A stretch of DNA of 64,000 nucleotides from an uncultured Lachnospiraceae bacterium (GCA_900544685.1 UQWA01000014.1:7853-71852); one strand, 5' to 3'. Positions 35,916 through 45,056 are shown, counted from the stretch's first letter. A program made the numbers and translations. The notes: generated by a model from the letters alone, not told the origin.

Positions 35916-37124
35916 ATGAGTTTGCATAGGAACACAATACCCGAAGACCCATCCAGATCGGATAAGCGTCAGAAGTTCCTGCCGAATAACCGTTATTTTA
36001 CTATCTGTATCTATGCGGTGACGGTGATTCTGCTGGGTTCCCTGATTGTCAGAGTTGTTATGACTCCGTTTGCTGTTACAAATGGAATCCGACGTGTGCT
36101 GAATGTACTTATGCCATTCCTGATGGGTATCCTGATTGCCATGATTATGAACCCGATTATCAACCGGCTGTGTCAGCTCATGGAAAAGTATTTGAAAATT
36201 AAGAAGAAAAAGGTCTGCCGAATACTGGCTTCCATCCTTGCCTACATGCTGGTGCTGGGATTGATTCTGATCTGTATCATCTTTATTGTACCACAGGTAT
36301 TTACCAGTATCACCGAGCTGGTGAACTCCCTGCCGAAGATGTACCGACTGACCACGAACTTTTTCAATAATCTTCAGCAGCATTTTCCAAATACAGATAT
36401 GTCTGAGATTCAGAAGGCTGTGAATGACATGCTGCCGAATCTGATCTCCACGATCCGTAAATTTGCCAGCGATATTGTTCCGGCTATTTACAGTGCATCT
36501 GTATCGATTGTGCAATGGATACTGAATGCCATTGTTGCATTGATTGTATCCATTTACATTCTGGGTGACAAGAAAAGTCTGAAAAAGCTGATCAAGATTA
36601 TCTTATACAGTTTCGTCCCAGAGGACTATATCTCCGGTTCCATCGAGATCTTAAGAGAGTGTAATAACATATTCACCAATTTTATGGTCAGCAAAGCGCT
36701 GGATTCTCTGATTATCGGATGTCTGTGTTTCATATTTATGACTATCTTTAATCTGGATTATGCCGTGCTGATCAGTATGGTAGTAGGTATTACCAATATG
36801 ATTCCTTACTTCGGTCCGTTTATCGGTGCCATTCCGGGGTTCCTGATTCTGCTCATTGTGAATCCCTGGAAGTCTCTTGGATTTCTGGTTATGATTCTCA
36901 TTCTTCAGCAGTTTGACGGTCTCTACCTTGGTCCGAAGCTGATGGGAAGTTCCGTAGGCATGAAGCCGTTGTGGATCATCGTATCCATTACCTTAGGCGG
37001 GAAGATTGCCGGTGTCCTTGGCATGTTCCTCAGCGTCCCGATTGGTGCCATTCTGGTCTATCTGTTCAATCTGCTGATTGACCGTGTTTTAAGCCGGAAG
37101 AATATTGACCGTGATCAAATCTGA
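35916..37124 (+). CDS. AI-2E-family transporter
   Basis: 402 residues from ATG at 35916, after GAGAGGTATAAA; the frame is open upstream but without a site. Hydrophobic segments near 35-55, 65-85, 110-140, 215-240, then the family-typical cluster DSLIIGCLCFIFM, YAVLISMVVGITNMIPYFGPFIGAIPG and LGPKLMGSSVGMKPLWIIVSITLGGKIAGVLGMFLSVPIGA. A membrane exporter-like protein of uncertain cargo; relatives include sodium-proton antiporters. Single-gene transcript with its own terminator. Confidence 0.93.
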   Translation: MSLHRNTIPEDPSRSDKRQKFLPNNRYFTICIYAVTVILLGSLIVRVVMTPFAVTNGIRRVLNVLMPFLMGILIAMIMNPIINRLCQLMEKYLKIKKKKVCRILASILAYMLVLGLILICIIFIVPQVFTSITELVNSLPKMYRLTTNFFNNLQQHFPNTDMSEIQKAVNDMLPNLISTIRKFASDIVPAIYSASVSIVQWILNAIVALIVSIYILGDKKSLKKLIKIILYSFVPEDYISGSIEILRECNNIFTNFMVSKALDSLIIGCLCFIFMTIFNLDYAVLISMVVGITNMIPYFGPFIGAIPGFLILLIVNPWKSLGFLVMILILQQFDGLYLGPKLMGSSVGMKPLWIIVSITLGGKIAGVLGMFLSVPIGAILVYLFNLLIDRVLSRKNIDRDQI

Positions 37125-37136
37125 TACTTTTCATCA

Positions 37137-37174
37137 CAAAATGCAGCTGACCATTTTCGGTCGGCTGCATTTTC
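37137..37174 (+). terminator. Terminator after the AI-2E gene
   Basis: AAAATGCAGCTGACC pairs with GGTCGGCTGCATTTT over a 6-base loop; the T run follows weakly (TTTTCATC). Strong stem. Confidence 0.75.
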
Positions 37175-37177
37175 ATC

Positions 37178-37324
37178 TTAGTTTTTTTTCTTCTTTTTCT
37201 GTTCACCCTGTAAGATACCGGATACTTCCTGAAAAGACTTTTTCATCTGCCCCAGTTTCTTAACACCAAGCTGACGGTCATACAGAAAAAAGGCAATCTG
37301 GTTTTTCCATCCACGATTTCTCAT
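37178..37324 (-). CDS. Small basic protein of 48 residues
   Basis: ATG at 37322-37324 behind GGGAGTGGCT; reads MRNRGWKNQIAFFLYDRQLG, then KKLGQMKKSFQEVSGILQG and a lysine-rich end, stop at 37178. It follows trmB on the same strand by 92 bases. Very basic; no known domain recognised. Might be a small nucleic-acid-binding or ribosome-associated protein, or not a gene. Confidence 0.4.
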   Translation of the reverse strand: MRNRGWKNQIAFFLYDRQLGVKKLGQMKKSFQEVSGILQGEQKKKKKN

Positions 37325-37416
37325 AGCCACTCCCGATTGTCTTCTTTCTGTTATACTATGCTATCCTTTTCAAGACGTCTCTCACAGACATCATTTTACG
37401 ACTCCCGGATCTGTCC

Positions 37417-38112
37417 TTATCTGCGCTCTCTGTCTATGATCAACTTACAGATTGGATTCCCTTTGGACGCAAACTTTTCTTCATATTCTGTCATAATATT
37501 ATCTTTCATCAGCTCTGTGTCTGCATGAAGATCAAAGGTATGCATCAACAATCTCCATCCTGCAGGTTCGATCTCCTCCAGAGCAAAGTCAAATAATCCC
37601 CGGTTATCCGTCTTAAACTCTATGGTTCCATCTTTGTCCAAAATCTGATCATAACGTGCCAGAAACTGTCTGGATGGCAGACGACGTTTTGCATGACGGT
37701 CCTTTGGCCATGGATCTGAAAAATTCAGATAGATCCGGTCTACTTCTTCCGGTGCAAACACTTCCGGAAGTTCTGTAGCGTCCATACAGATAAAATACAG
37801 GTTTTCCGGAATATCCTGTCTGGTGTTTTCCTGCTGCTCTGCACCATCTTCTGGCTGTTCTTTTCCCTGCAGCTTCTCCACTGCGCGAAGTAATACACTG
37901 GTGTAACGCTCAATTCCGATATAATTGATCTCTGGATGTTTCTTTGCCAGATCTGTAATGAATCTTCCCTTTCCCATTCCTACCTCAATATGGATTGGAT
38001 GGTCATTTCCAAATACCTTCTGCCACAGTCCACGCTGAGCCTTCGGATCCTGAATTACCAGGGGACTGGCTGCTATCACATCATTTGCTCTTGGTATATT
38101 TCTCAGTCTCAT
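37417..38112 (-). CDS. trmB: tRNA (guanine-N7-)-methyltransferase
   Basis: 231 residues. Makes m7G46 in tRNA with SAM. Visible are the SAM site HIEVGMGKGRFITDLA near 40-56, the YIGIERYTSVLLRAVEKL helix, and the catalytic region LNFSDPWPKDRHAKRRLPSRQFL near 127-148. Residues about 82-102 (GKEQPEDGAEQQENTRQDIP) are an acidic insertion not usual in the family. Upstream lies the DnaA-box cluster. Confidence 0.96.
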   Translation of the reverse strand: MRLRNIPRANDVIAASPLVIQDPKAQRGLWQKVFGNDHPIHIEVGMGKGRFITDLAKKHPEINYIGIERYTSVLLRAVEKLQGKEQPEDGAEQQENTRQDIPENLYFICMDATELPEVFAPEEVDRIYLNFSDPWPKDRHAKRRLPSRQFLARYDQILDKDGTIEFKTDNRGLFDFALEEIEPAGWRLLMHTFDLHADTELMKDNIMTEYEEKFASKGNPICKLIIDRERR

Positions 38113-38374
38113 TTCTGTTCTCCATAATCACAGCAGATCCGGCTTATCTATACTGCCCGATCCGTCATATTCCTTACTTTCCAGGGTTCATGGTATCTGA
38201 GAATATGCAAAAAGTCAAGCAGTTTTGCCCCTGCAGTTTTACAGAAATAAATATCCTGTAATTATATACACACGCTTATTTTTTTCTGTCGAAAAAAGGC
38301 TGTTTTTGTGAAACACATCCAAAACAGACGTTCTGAAAAATACCTATGTAAACCACTTTTGTTGTTCACAAAAA

Positions 38375-38472
38375 TGTGGATAATGTGGATAACTTGGTGT
38401 ATAACTGCACATTTAGTGGGTTTGTGGTTAATTTTTGTGTGGATATCAAAGTTTATAATAGAATGTGTATAA
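38375..38472 (-). promoter_or_regulatory. Cluster of DnaA-box-like sequences
   Basis: TTATCCACA, read on the minus strand, occurs twice back to back (38375-38383, 38384-38392). Same-orientation relatives follow: a weak one at 38396-38404, TTAACCACA (38423-38431), ATATCCACA (38438-38446) and TTATACACA (38464-38472). The flanks to 38540 are AT-rich with T runs. It fills much of the 432-base gap between degV and trmB; no dnaA or dnaN gene is in the window. Confidence 0.65.
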
Positions 38473-38544
38473 GTCACAATTTTGTTAATTGTGTCATTTT
38501 TTTGTACAATTTGTCGAGTGACATAATTCAAGTTATGACAACTG

Positions 38545-39417
38545 TTATTTTTCTCCAAAAAAGATCACAGCTACCAGGCCCGGACCCGTATGGGATCCGA
38601 TGATCGGACACAGCATCATTTTCGTGATATCCGCATTCGGATTTTCTTTTTTTATCATCTTTTCCACTTCATCTGCGTATTCTTCACAATCCCCGTGGAC
38701 AATGTACACACGATTGCCGTAGGCATCATTTCTCTGTGTTTTATACTTATTCTCCAACGCTTTCAGTCCCATTTTCGGACCGCGTTTTTTCTCAATGGTA
38801 ATCAGCTTGCCTTCTGCGTCCACTTCCAGTATTGGCTTAATATTCAGCGCAGAACCAATAATTGCTGTGGTTGCCGGGATTCTTCCGCCACGCTTCAGAT
38901 ACATCAGGTCATCTACCATGAACCACAGTGTCATATTCCCCTTATTGTCATTTAACCATTTCGCATTTTCCTCAAGACTCATGCCATTTTTCTGATTCTG
39001 AACAGCACATTCTATCAGAAGACCCATTCCACCGGTTGCACATAAGGAATCCACCGGAAGTACTTTTGCCTCTGTATAAGTCTCAGCCAGTTCCTTTGCT
39101 GCCATGCAGACAGAATCAAAGGTCTTGGTCAGTCCGCTGGATAAAGACAGGTACAGAATCGATTTTCCTTCTTTTAAGACTGGTTCAAAGGTTTCCACAT
39201 AAGTGTGTGGGGTAATCTGGCTGGTCTGCGTCACTTTACCCGCTCTCTGAGCATCGTAAAATTTTTTCAAAAATACTTCTTCTTCCAGATTTTCGCAGAG
39301 ACGTTCCTCGTCACCTACCATATACCGCATCGGCACAAAACGAATGTTTTCATTTTTCATAAACTCCGGATCAATATCCGCAGATGCATCTGTATAGATC
39401 AAATATTCTGTCGTCAT
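38545..39417 (-). CDS. DegV-family fatty-acid-binding protein
   Basis: 290 residues from ATG at 39415-39417 behind GGGAGG. DegV fold: YLIYTDASADIDPEF at the start, TSQITPHTYVETFEP near 80 and SSGLTKTF near 105, then DSLCATGGMGLLIECA, LKRGGRIPATTAIIGSALNIKPIL near 180 and the end IGSHTGPGLVAVIFFG. Binds fatty acids for exogenous lipid use (FakB-like) in relatives; the partner kinase is not in the window. Confidence 0.94.
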   Translation of the reverse strand: MTTEYLIYTDASADIDPEFMKNENIRFVPMRYMVGDEERLCENLEEEVFLKKFYDAQRAGKVTQTSQITPHTYVETFEPVLKEGKSILYLSLSSGLTKTFDSVCMAAKELAETYTEAKVLPVDSLCATGGMGLLIECAVQNQKNGMSLEENAKWLNDNKGNMTLWFMVDDLMYLKRGGRIPATTAIIGSALNIKPILEVDAEGKLITIEKKRGPKMGLKALENKYKTQRNDAYGNRVYIVHGDCEEYADEVEKMIKKENPNADITKMMLCPIIGSHTGPGLVAVIFFGEK

Positions 39418-39507
39418 AGATTCCTCCCGAATTTGAGAACCGACGATTATGCTTTGTAAATTACAATATTGCATTTCCATCGTCAGCTCTTAATTTTGTA
39501 ACATGTG

Positions 39508-39536
39508 TTGCTTTTGTAATATATGTGGATTATAAT
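39508..39536 (+). promoter_or_regulatory. Promoter of the TetR gene
   Basis: TTGCTT (39508-39513), 17-base spacer, TATAAT (39531-39536). It leaves a leader of about 175 bases before the ATG. The 301-base degV/tetR gap otherwise shows no feature I can name. Confidence 0.6.
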
Positions 39537-39718
39537 AGGCGCATACTACAGATACAATGGTCAATGTACCCGCATCTGTTACTTTTGAAACATATTGCAT
39601 GGTACTGTTACCTAAATTAGGAATTGTTTACAAATATCAACACAAAATGCAGACCTGTTGTTACGGATTTACTCTGTGGTTTACAGCATGCTTTTCCATA
39701 CATAGAAGGGAATTTTCC

Positions 39719-40297
39719 ATGACATCTCAGCCAAAAACAACCGACCGCCGTGTCTTAAGAACCAAAAAGAATATCCGTCAGACCTTTCTTCATCTATTAT
39801 CTGAAAAATCCCTGACACAGCTTACAGTAAAAGAACTGTCTGAACAGGCGGATATCAACCGCAAAACTTTTTATATGTATTATTCTAATATAGAAGAGAT
39901 TCTGTCCGAACTGGAAGATGAACTGGTTCAAAAGTTAGTTCTGGTCTTTGAAAAAGAACTGTTTGAACGTGAGACTTTTGATTCCTATTCTTTTTTCGAG
40001 AATCTGAATCTTGCCATTCAGGGAGATATCGAACTGTATCGGACACTGAACCACGCAGACCTCCTGCCCCATCTGATTCTCCGGGCAAAAAATGCACTGA
40101 TCGATGTCTTTTTCCGTAAATACAATATCCCGGCTGACTCAGACAGCGAACGCTACATTCTTTATGCAGAGTACGCAGCCTCCGGCATCCTGTCCATGTA
40201 TACCAAATGGTTCAGCAATGATTTCCATATGTCTCTGGAAGAACTGACAAGGACTGCTGCTGAAATCACACTGTACGGATTCCAGCATCTGATTTAA
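39719..40297 (+). CDS. TetR-family transcriptional regulator
   Basis: 192 residues from ATG at 39719 (site AAGGGA). The DNA-binding part is RTKKNIRQTFLHLLSEKSLTQLTVKELSEQADINRKTFYMYYSNIEEIL, and the C-terminal region matches the TetR_C-type found in Lachnospiraceae dha-operon-like regulators (GILSMYTKWFSND near the end). The frame is open back to 39557, but that start has no ribosome site. Target unknown. Confidence 0.92.
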   Translation: MTSQPKTTDRRVLRTKKNIRQTFLHLLSEKSLTQLTVKELSEQADINRKTFYMYYSNIEEILSELEDELVQKLVLVFEKELFERETFDSYSFFENLNLAIQGDIELYRTLNHADLLPHLILRAKNALIDVFFRKYNIPADSDSERYILYAEYAASGILSMYTKWFSNDFHMSLEELTRTAAEITLYGFQHLI

Positions 40298-40309
40298 AAT
40301 TATTATTGT

Positions 40310-41458
40310 CTACCATTCCGCTACAGACCCATCTTCATGTCTCCAAACCGGATTTTTCCAGTTATGCGGATTTTCATTCTCCTTTAGCACCAGATTTTTA
40401 TCTACTTCTACCCCCAATCCCGGTATCTGAGGTAATTTCACATAACCCTCTATGAATTCAAAATCTTTCTTATTTTTCACATAGTCCAGCACACTTTTTC
40501 CAACATTATAATGAATACCAATACTTTGTTCCTGAATTACCGCATTATATGAAACCGCATCCACATTCAGACAAGCCGAAAGTGCTATCGGCCCTAATGG
40601 ACAATGCGGTGCCAATGCTACATCATAGGCTTCTGCCATAGCTGCAATCTTTTTCACCTCAGTAATTCCTCCTGCATGAGACAAATCCGGCTGAATAATG
40701 TCTACGCCTCCTGCCTGCAGCAGTCTTTTAAAGTCATATCTGGAATACAGTCTTTCACCTGTTGCAATCGGAATATTGCAGGCTGCAGCTATTTCTTTAA
40801 AATTTTCCATATGTTCACAAAGTACTGGTTCCTCAATAAACATCGGATCAAATTCTTCCAGTTTTTTTGCCAGGATCTTTGCCATTGGTTTATGTACTCT
40901 TCCATGAAAGTCAATGGCAATGCCAAAATATTTTCCGCATTTTTCTCTAATTGCCGCAACACGCTCCAATACCTGATCGATTTTTTCATAACTGTCTACC
41001 ATCTGCAGTTCCTCTGTTGCATTCATTTTAATTGCACAAAATCCTGCTTCTTGTTTTTCTTTTGCCGCATTTCCTACATCTGTAGGTCTGTCACCTCCAA
41101 TCCAGGAATACACTTTCATTTTTTCATGGCATCTTCCTCCCAGCAGTTCATAAACTGGCGCATTGTAATACTTCCCCTTAACATCCCACAATGCCTGATC
41201 TATCCCTGCTATTGCACTCATCAGCACACCGCCGCCACGGTAAAATCCCGCCCGGTACAATACATTCCAGATATCTTCTATATTCCCGGCTTCTGCACCA
41301 ATCAAATAGTCTTTCATTTCTTCTACACAGGCAAGTACTGTATGTGCATGTCCCTCCAGAACAGCTTCGCCCCAGCCGCTGCAGCCATCCTCTGTAATAA
41401 TCTCCACAAATCCCCATCTTGGTCTGACATAATATGTATTTATTTCTTTAATCTTCAT
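40310..41458 (-). CDS. dgoD: D-galactonate dehydratase
   Basis: 382 residues, the same length as E. coli DgoD and alike throughout. Dehydrates D-galactonate to 2-keto-3-deoxygalactonate. Enolase-superfamily residues are present: AIDFHGRVHKPMAK (first metal Asp near 183), FIEEPV (Glu near 209), ATGERLYSRYDFK (Glu near 235) and LAPHCPLGPIALSAC with the catalytic His. The start at 41458 follows GGAGGAGAAA. No KDPGal kinase or aldolase lies beside it; the rest of the pathway must be elsewhere. Confidence 0.94.
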   Translation of the reverse strand: MKIKEINTYYVRPRWGFVEIITEDGCSGWGEAVLEGHAHTVLACVEEMKDYLIGAEAGNIEDIWNVLYRAGFYRGGGVLMSAIAGIDQALWDVKGKYYNAPVYELLGGRCHEKMKVYSWIGGDRPTDVGNAAKEKQEAGFCAIKMNATEELQMVDSYEKIDQVLERVAAIREKCGKYFGIAIDFHGRVHKPMAKILAKKLEEFDPMFIEEPVLCEHMENFKEIAAACNIPIATGERLYSRYDFKRLLQAGGVDIIQPDLSHAGGITEVKKIAAMAEAYDVALAPHCPLGPIALSACLNVDAVSYNAVIQEQSIGIHYNVGKSVLDYVKNKKDFEFIEGYVKLPQIPGLGVEVDKNLVLKENENPHNWKNPVWRHEDGSVAEW

Positions 41459-41528
41459 ATGTGATTTCTCCTCCATTTTTCATCTGAATATTGCCTTGAC
41501 TTGCTATATATTATATAATTAAGTAAAT

Positions 41529-41542
41529 ATTTTATATTTTTA
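41529..41542. promoter_or_regulatory. ATTTTATATTTTTA motif before the DUF624 gene
   Basis: A copy of the AT-rich motif also found at 48320, 48482, 49511 and 49530, ahead of the arabinoside genes. It lies 22 bases before the DUF624 start. Candidate operator. Confidence 0.5.
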
Positions 41543-41563
41543 TTAAGAAGGGGGTATTATCAT

Positions 41564-42211
41564 ATGTTGCAAAAGTTCTTTAACCCAGATCATCCCATTA
41601 ACCGGTTTTTTTCAAAAATTTTCTGTATTCTCTACCTAAATATCCTGTGGCTACTCTGTAGTCTCCCAATCGTTACAATCGGTCCTGCCACTACCGCATT
41701 GTACTATACAATGCTAAAAGTCGTTTCCGGCGATGACAGTTCCACGACCAGTTACTTTTTTCATGCATTCAGGCAAAACTTCCGACAGGGAACCATTCTT
41801 GGGATAGCCTCTGTCCTGACAGGATTGCTTCTATTTTATGATCTGCTTTATTACGTTATTGCTCCCGGACGCATTTATTCAGTCATACAAATCTTTCAGA
41901 TATTTATTATTATCTTTTATCTTATGATTGTAACCTGGCTGTTTGCAGTTCTTGCCAAATTTGACAACACTATTTTTAAAATTATACAGTCTGCCTTTTA
42001 TCTTGCATTTCGATACACAGGCTATTCAGTCATAATGATCATTTCAGAAGTATCTCTTTTTTTCATTATGTTCTTCTATGTACCACTTCTTGCCTTATGG
42101 GGAATGGGGCTGATTGCCTTTATAAACTGTATTTGCTTTCATAATATATTTTCCAGATATCTTCCTTCTGATAATACAGACATATCTGATCCATCACACT
42201 GGGATTCTTAA
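41564..42211 (+). CDS. DUF624 (YesL-type) membrane protein
   Basis: 215 residues, about five hydrophobic helices. Start MLQKFFNPDHPINRFFSKIFCILYLNILWLLCSLPIVTIGPATTALYYTMLK is the typical YesL/DUF624 opening. Such proteins usually sit beside sugar ABC importers of Gram-positive bacteria; their role is unknown. It shares an AT-rich promoter motif with the arabinoside genes 7 kb away. Its stop codon overlaps that of the convergent AEC gene. Confidence 0.9.
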   Translation: MLQKFFNPDHPINRFFSKIFCILYLNILWLLCSLPIVTIGPATTALYYTMLKVVSGDDSSTTSYFFHAFRQNFRQGTILGIASVLTGLLLFYDLLYYVIAPGRIYSVIQIFQIFIIIFYLMIVTWLFAVLAKFDNTIFKIIQSAFYLAFRYTGYSVIMIISEVSLFFIMFFYVPLLALWGMGLIAFINCICFHNIFSRYLPSDNTDISDPSHWDS

Positions 42212-42229
42212 TAAAATCCCAGTGTTTTT
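42197..42229. terminator. Bidirectional terminator spanning both stop codons
   Basis: CACTGGGATT (42197-42206) pairs with AATCCCAGTG (42215-42224), with TTTTT after it on the plus strand. The stem encodes the C-terminal residues of both convergent genes, whose coding regions overlap by 4 bases. Confidence 0.8.
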
Positions 42230-43149
42230 GTAACAAAAATTAAAATAAACAAGGTCACTATACTAAGTCCTGTTGAATAAAAAACAAGCTGCGATGCAAG
42301 AATTCCATCCCCGTCCATCATTTCTGCCATGATATACGAATTTACTGCTACAGGTGCTGAAAATACAATCAGAATTCCTATAAACTCTTCGCCACGTATT
42401 CCCAAAGCTGCTGCAACAGTTATCATCACAACCGGTACTATAACGAGACGCAGCATCAATCCTACGGTCAATTGTCTCCAGTATTTTCTGACAGCATCCA
42501 GTCTGAATTCCGCACCCAGCGCAATTAATGCCAGTGGGGTTGCTATTTTGGCAACTCCCGATATGGTAGATTCTACACATGTTATAAATTGGATACCTGA
42601 CAGATTTAACAATATTCCCAATACCGAAGCAATAATTAATGGATTTTGGATAATTCCAAGCATTACATTTTTTATATTCATATTCTGTCCACGGAAATAT
42701 TCCAGATCTGCCACAGACAGAATATTAAACAGGGGAATAACTATTGCAATCAACAGTGATACTGCACCGGTATGATCTTCACCTAATAATAATGTTGCAA
42801 CCGGTATTCCAAACAATACAAAATTACTTCTGAAACCTGCCTGGATCAGCACCCCACACTTTTTCCGGTCTTCTTCAAAAAACGGTACTAATAGCATAAG
42901 TAACAGGAATATGATTATAATTCCCCCCATCACAACATACATGTAAGTATAAGAGGTAATTTCTTCCAGTCTGGTATTATAAATATTATAAAAAAGCAGG
43001 ATCGGCAAAAAACATTTAAAGATCAATTTGTTAATAGCTGCCGTTGTATGGTGATCTAATAATTTTATATGGCGCAGGAAAATTCCAAGGAGCATTTCCA
43101 GAAATAAAGGCGCCACCACATTAAACGACAAGATAATATTATCCAGCAT
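42208..43149 (-). CDS. AEC-family transporter
   Basis: 313 residues from ATG at 43147, after GAGAGGAG. Ten hydrophobic segments in two groups of five around a loop near 160-180; the family opening ILSFNVVAPLFLEMLLGIFLRH and the half-site QNPLIIASVLGILLNLSG are present. Auxin-efflux-carrier relatives in bacteria carry malonate, malate or other acids. Cargo here unknown; it follows no obvious operon. Confidence 0.9.
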   Translation of the reverse strand: MLDNIILSFNVVAPLFLEMLLGIFLRHIKLLDHHTTAAINKLIFKCFLPILLFYNIYNTRLEEITSYTYMYVVMGGIIIIFLLLMLLVPFFEEDRKKCGVLIQAGFRSNFVLFGIPVATLLLGEDHTGAVSLLIAIVIPLFNILSVADLEYFRGQNMNIKNVMLGIIQNPLIIASVLGILLNLSGIQFITCVESTISGVAKIATPLALIALGAEFRLDAVRKYWRQLTVGLMLRLVIVPVVMITVAAALGIRGEEFIGILIVFSAPVAVNSYIMAEMMDGDGILASQLVFYSTGLSIVTLFILIFVTKTLGFY

Positions 43150-43183
43150 TTCTTTTCTCCTCTCCACTACGGTTCATGCACAC

Positions 43184-43216
43184 AAAAAGGATCCAGATTT
43201 TTCATCCAGATCCTTT
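43184..43216 (-). terminator. Terminator after the GH51/cysteine-rich operon
   Basis: AAAGGATC/GATCCTTT stem extended by weak pairs, followed on the minus strand by TTTTTGTG. Confidence 0.7.
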
Positions 43217-43242
43217 CTACGCATCCCGTAATTACAGTTGTC

Positions 43243-43512
43243 CTACCATTTCGGAGTAGTATCCGGACAATGACGATGTTTACTTGCACATCTGATTTCC
43301 ACAAAGCATCCACATAATCTGCACATTCCATTTCGCAGATACTGGCAGATTTTGCACTTGTCTAATCTTTCGCCATATTCCATATCTGTTACTCTGCTGC
43401 GTTGATCCATTGTGTCTAAATAACTCTGTATATAACGGAAATATTCATGATCACTCATTTCCCGGAAAAGACATTTTTCACAGGCAGATGCACTTCTCCC
43501 CATAGTCTCCAT
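43243..43512 (-). CDS. Small cysteine-rich protein (DUF6171-like)
   Basis: 89 residues. Pattern CEKC near 11-14, then a helical stretch SDHEYFRYIQSYLDTM, then CKICQYLRNGMCRLCGCFVEIRCASKHRHCPD, with at least eight cysteines in CxxC pairs, as in zinc-binding phage- or carrier-protein-linked DUF6171 proteins. The family name is from memory. It starts 2 bases before the GH51 gene ends, so it is cotranscribed; the link to arabinoside use is unclear. Confidence 0.75.
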   Translation of the reverse strand: METMGRSASACEKCLFREMSDHEYFRYIQSYLDTMDQRSRVTDMEYGERLDKCKICQYLRNGMCRLCGCFVEIRCASKHRHCPDTTPKW

Positions 43513-43514
43513 TC

Positions 43515-45056
43515 CTATTCTCCTGTTACAGTCAATACCACTACCGATTTTGACGGCATATGTATTCTCACTGTATCACCATCCACCTCATAGTTCTGGA
43601 ACAGTTCCGGTTTTACCATATCAGGATTTTCAAAAGTATTCATCTCATTCATTTTTTCGGCTGTTAAAACCCGGCCATCATCAACACGGATTTTTCCAAA
43701 ATCTGCAATGTGGCAGGTTACATCTGCGTTTTCGTTCGGGTCAATATTTACCAGTGTCATATGAATCTTTCCATTCTCATCTTTTGAAACAGTTGTATTT
43801 ACTTTGTCCAGTTCCATTCCATCATAACAATATTTATCAGTGACCATTGCAGTATCCAGAAGCTGCGCATCATGGTGAACTGTATACATTTCAAACACAT
43901 GATACGTTGGTGTCAGAATCATCTTTTCCCCTTCCGTCAGGATCATTGCCTGCAGCACATTTATTGTCTGTGCAATATTGGTCATCCTGATTCTGTCACT
44001 GTGGTTATTGAAAATATTCAGGCTGGATGCTGCCGAAACTGCATCCCTTATTGTATTTTGCTGATATAAGAATCCCGGATTTGTTCCCGGTTCACAGTCA
44101 AACCATGTTCCCCATTCATCTACAATCAGTGCAACCCTTTTTTCCGGATCGTATTTATCCATAATTGCACTATGTTTCTTTACAATTGTATCTGTATGCA
44201 GGGTAGATTTCATAATGCCAAACCATGCATCTTCTTTGAAATCTGTTGCAGAGCCTCTGGAATTTTCCTCATTACGCAGATATCTTTCATTTCCATCCAC
44301 ATCATGTACCGTCACGACCTTATCACCAATACGTGTATAATAATGAAGCGCAATGGCATCCAAAAAAAGGCCGGAATGCTTCATCAGTTCCTCTGTCCAG
44401 TGATAATTTTCATTTCTTGGTCCGGCACCGATACGATACAGTTTGTTCTCTCCATAATCTCTTGCATACGTATTATACCTGTTTACTTCATCTGCATAGT
44501 ACTCAGCCCGCATTCTTCCGCCGCAGCCCCAGTTTTCATTTCCGACACCAAAATATTTCAGTTTCCATGGCTTTTCCCTTCCATTTTCTCTTCGCAGATC
44601 TGCCATTGGCGATTTACCATCAAAGGTCATGTATTCAATCCATTCTGACATTTCCTGCACGGTGCCACTTCCTACATTGCCACAGATATATGGCTCACAT
44701 CCAATCTTTTCACATAAATCAAAAAATTCATGTGTTCCAAAAGAATTATCTTCTACCACACCTCCCCAGTGTGTATTTATCATACTTGGACGTTTTTCTT
44801 TTGGTCCAATACCATCCTTCCAGTGATATTCATCTGCAAAGCAGCCTCCAGGCCAGCGCAATACCGGTGTTTTTATTTTTTTCATTGCCTCTATAATATC
44901 CAGACGTAATCCATTTACATTTGGAATATCAGAGTTCTCCCCTACATAAAATCCATCATAAATGCATCTTCCTAAATGCTCTGAAAAATGTCCATATATA
45001 TTTTTATCAATTTTACTTTTTACGGATTTTGCGTTTACAACGATCTGATTAGCCAT
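43515..45056 (-). CDS. Alpha-L-arabinofuranosidase, GH51 (short form)
   Basis: 513 residues, the length of intracellular Bacillus/Geobacillus enzymes. Removes arabinofuranosyl groups from arabinan or arabinoxylan fragments. GVGNENWG gives the acid/base Glu174 and IVDEWGTW the nucleophile Glu314; also GHFSEHLGRCIYDGFYVG and RWPGGCFADEYHW. No signal peptide: cytoplasmic, so it acts on imported oligosaccharides. Downstream of the two ABC permease genes in the same operon. Confidence 0.96.
   Translation of the reverse strand: MANQIVVNAKSVKSKIDKNIYGHFSEHLGRCIYDGFYVGENSDIPNVNGLRLDIIEAMKKIKTPVLRWPGGCFADEYHWKDGIGPKEKRPSMINTHWGGVVEDNSFGTHEFFDLCEKIGCEPYICGNVGSGTVQEMSEWIEYMTFDGKSPMADLRRENGREKPWKLKYFGVGNENWGCGGRMRAEYYADEVNRYNTYARDYGENKLYRIGAGPRNENYHWTEELMKHSGLFLDAIALHYYTRIGDKVVTVHDVDGNERYLRNEENSRGSATDFKEDAWFGIMKSTLHTDTIVKKHSAIMDKYDPEKRVALIVDEWGTWFDCEPGTNPGFLYQQNTIRDAVSAASSLNIFNNHSDRIRMTNIAQTINVLQAMILTEGEKMILTPTYHVFEMYTVHHDAQLLDTAMVTDKYCYDGMELDKVNTTVSKDENGKIHMTLVNIDPNENADVTCHIADFGKIRVDDGRVLTAEKMNEMNTFENPDMVKPELFQNYEVDGDTVRIHMPSKSVVVLTVTGE

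Noticed and set aside
38375..38472. Chromosomal replication origin
   Set aside because: No dnaA, dnaN, recF or rpmH near it; kept only as a DnaA-box cluster.
40604..41464. 286-codon open frame antisense to dgoD
   Set aside because: Same reason; dgoD matches its family over the full length.
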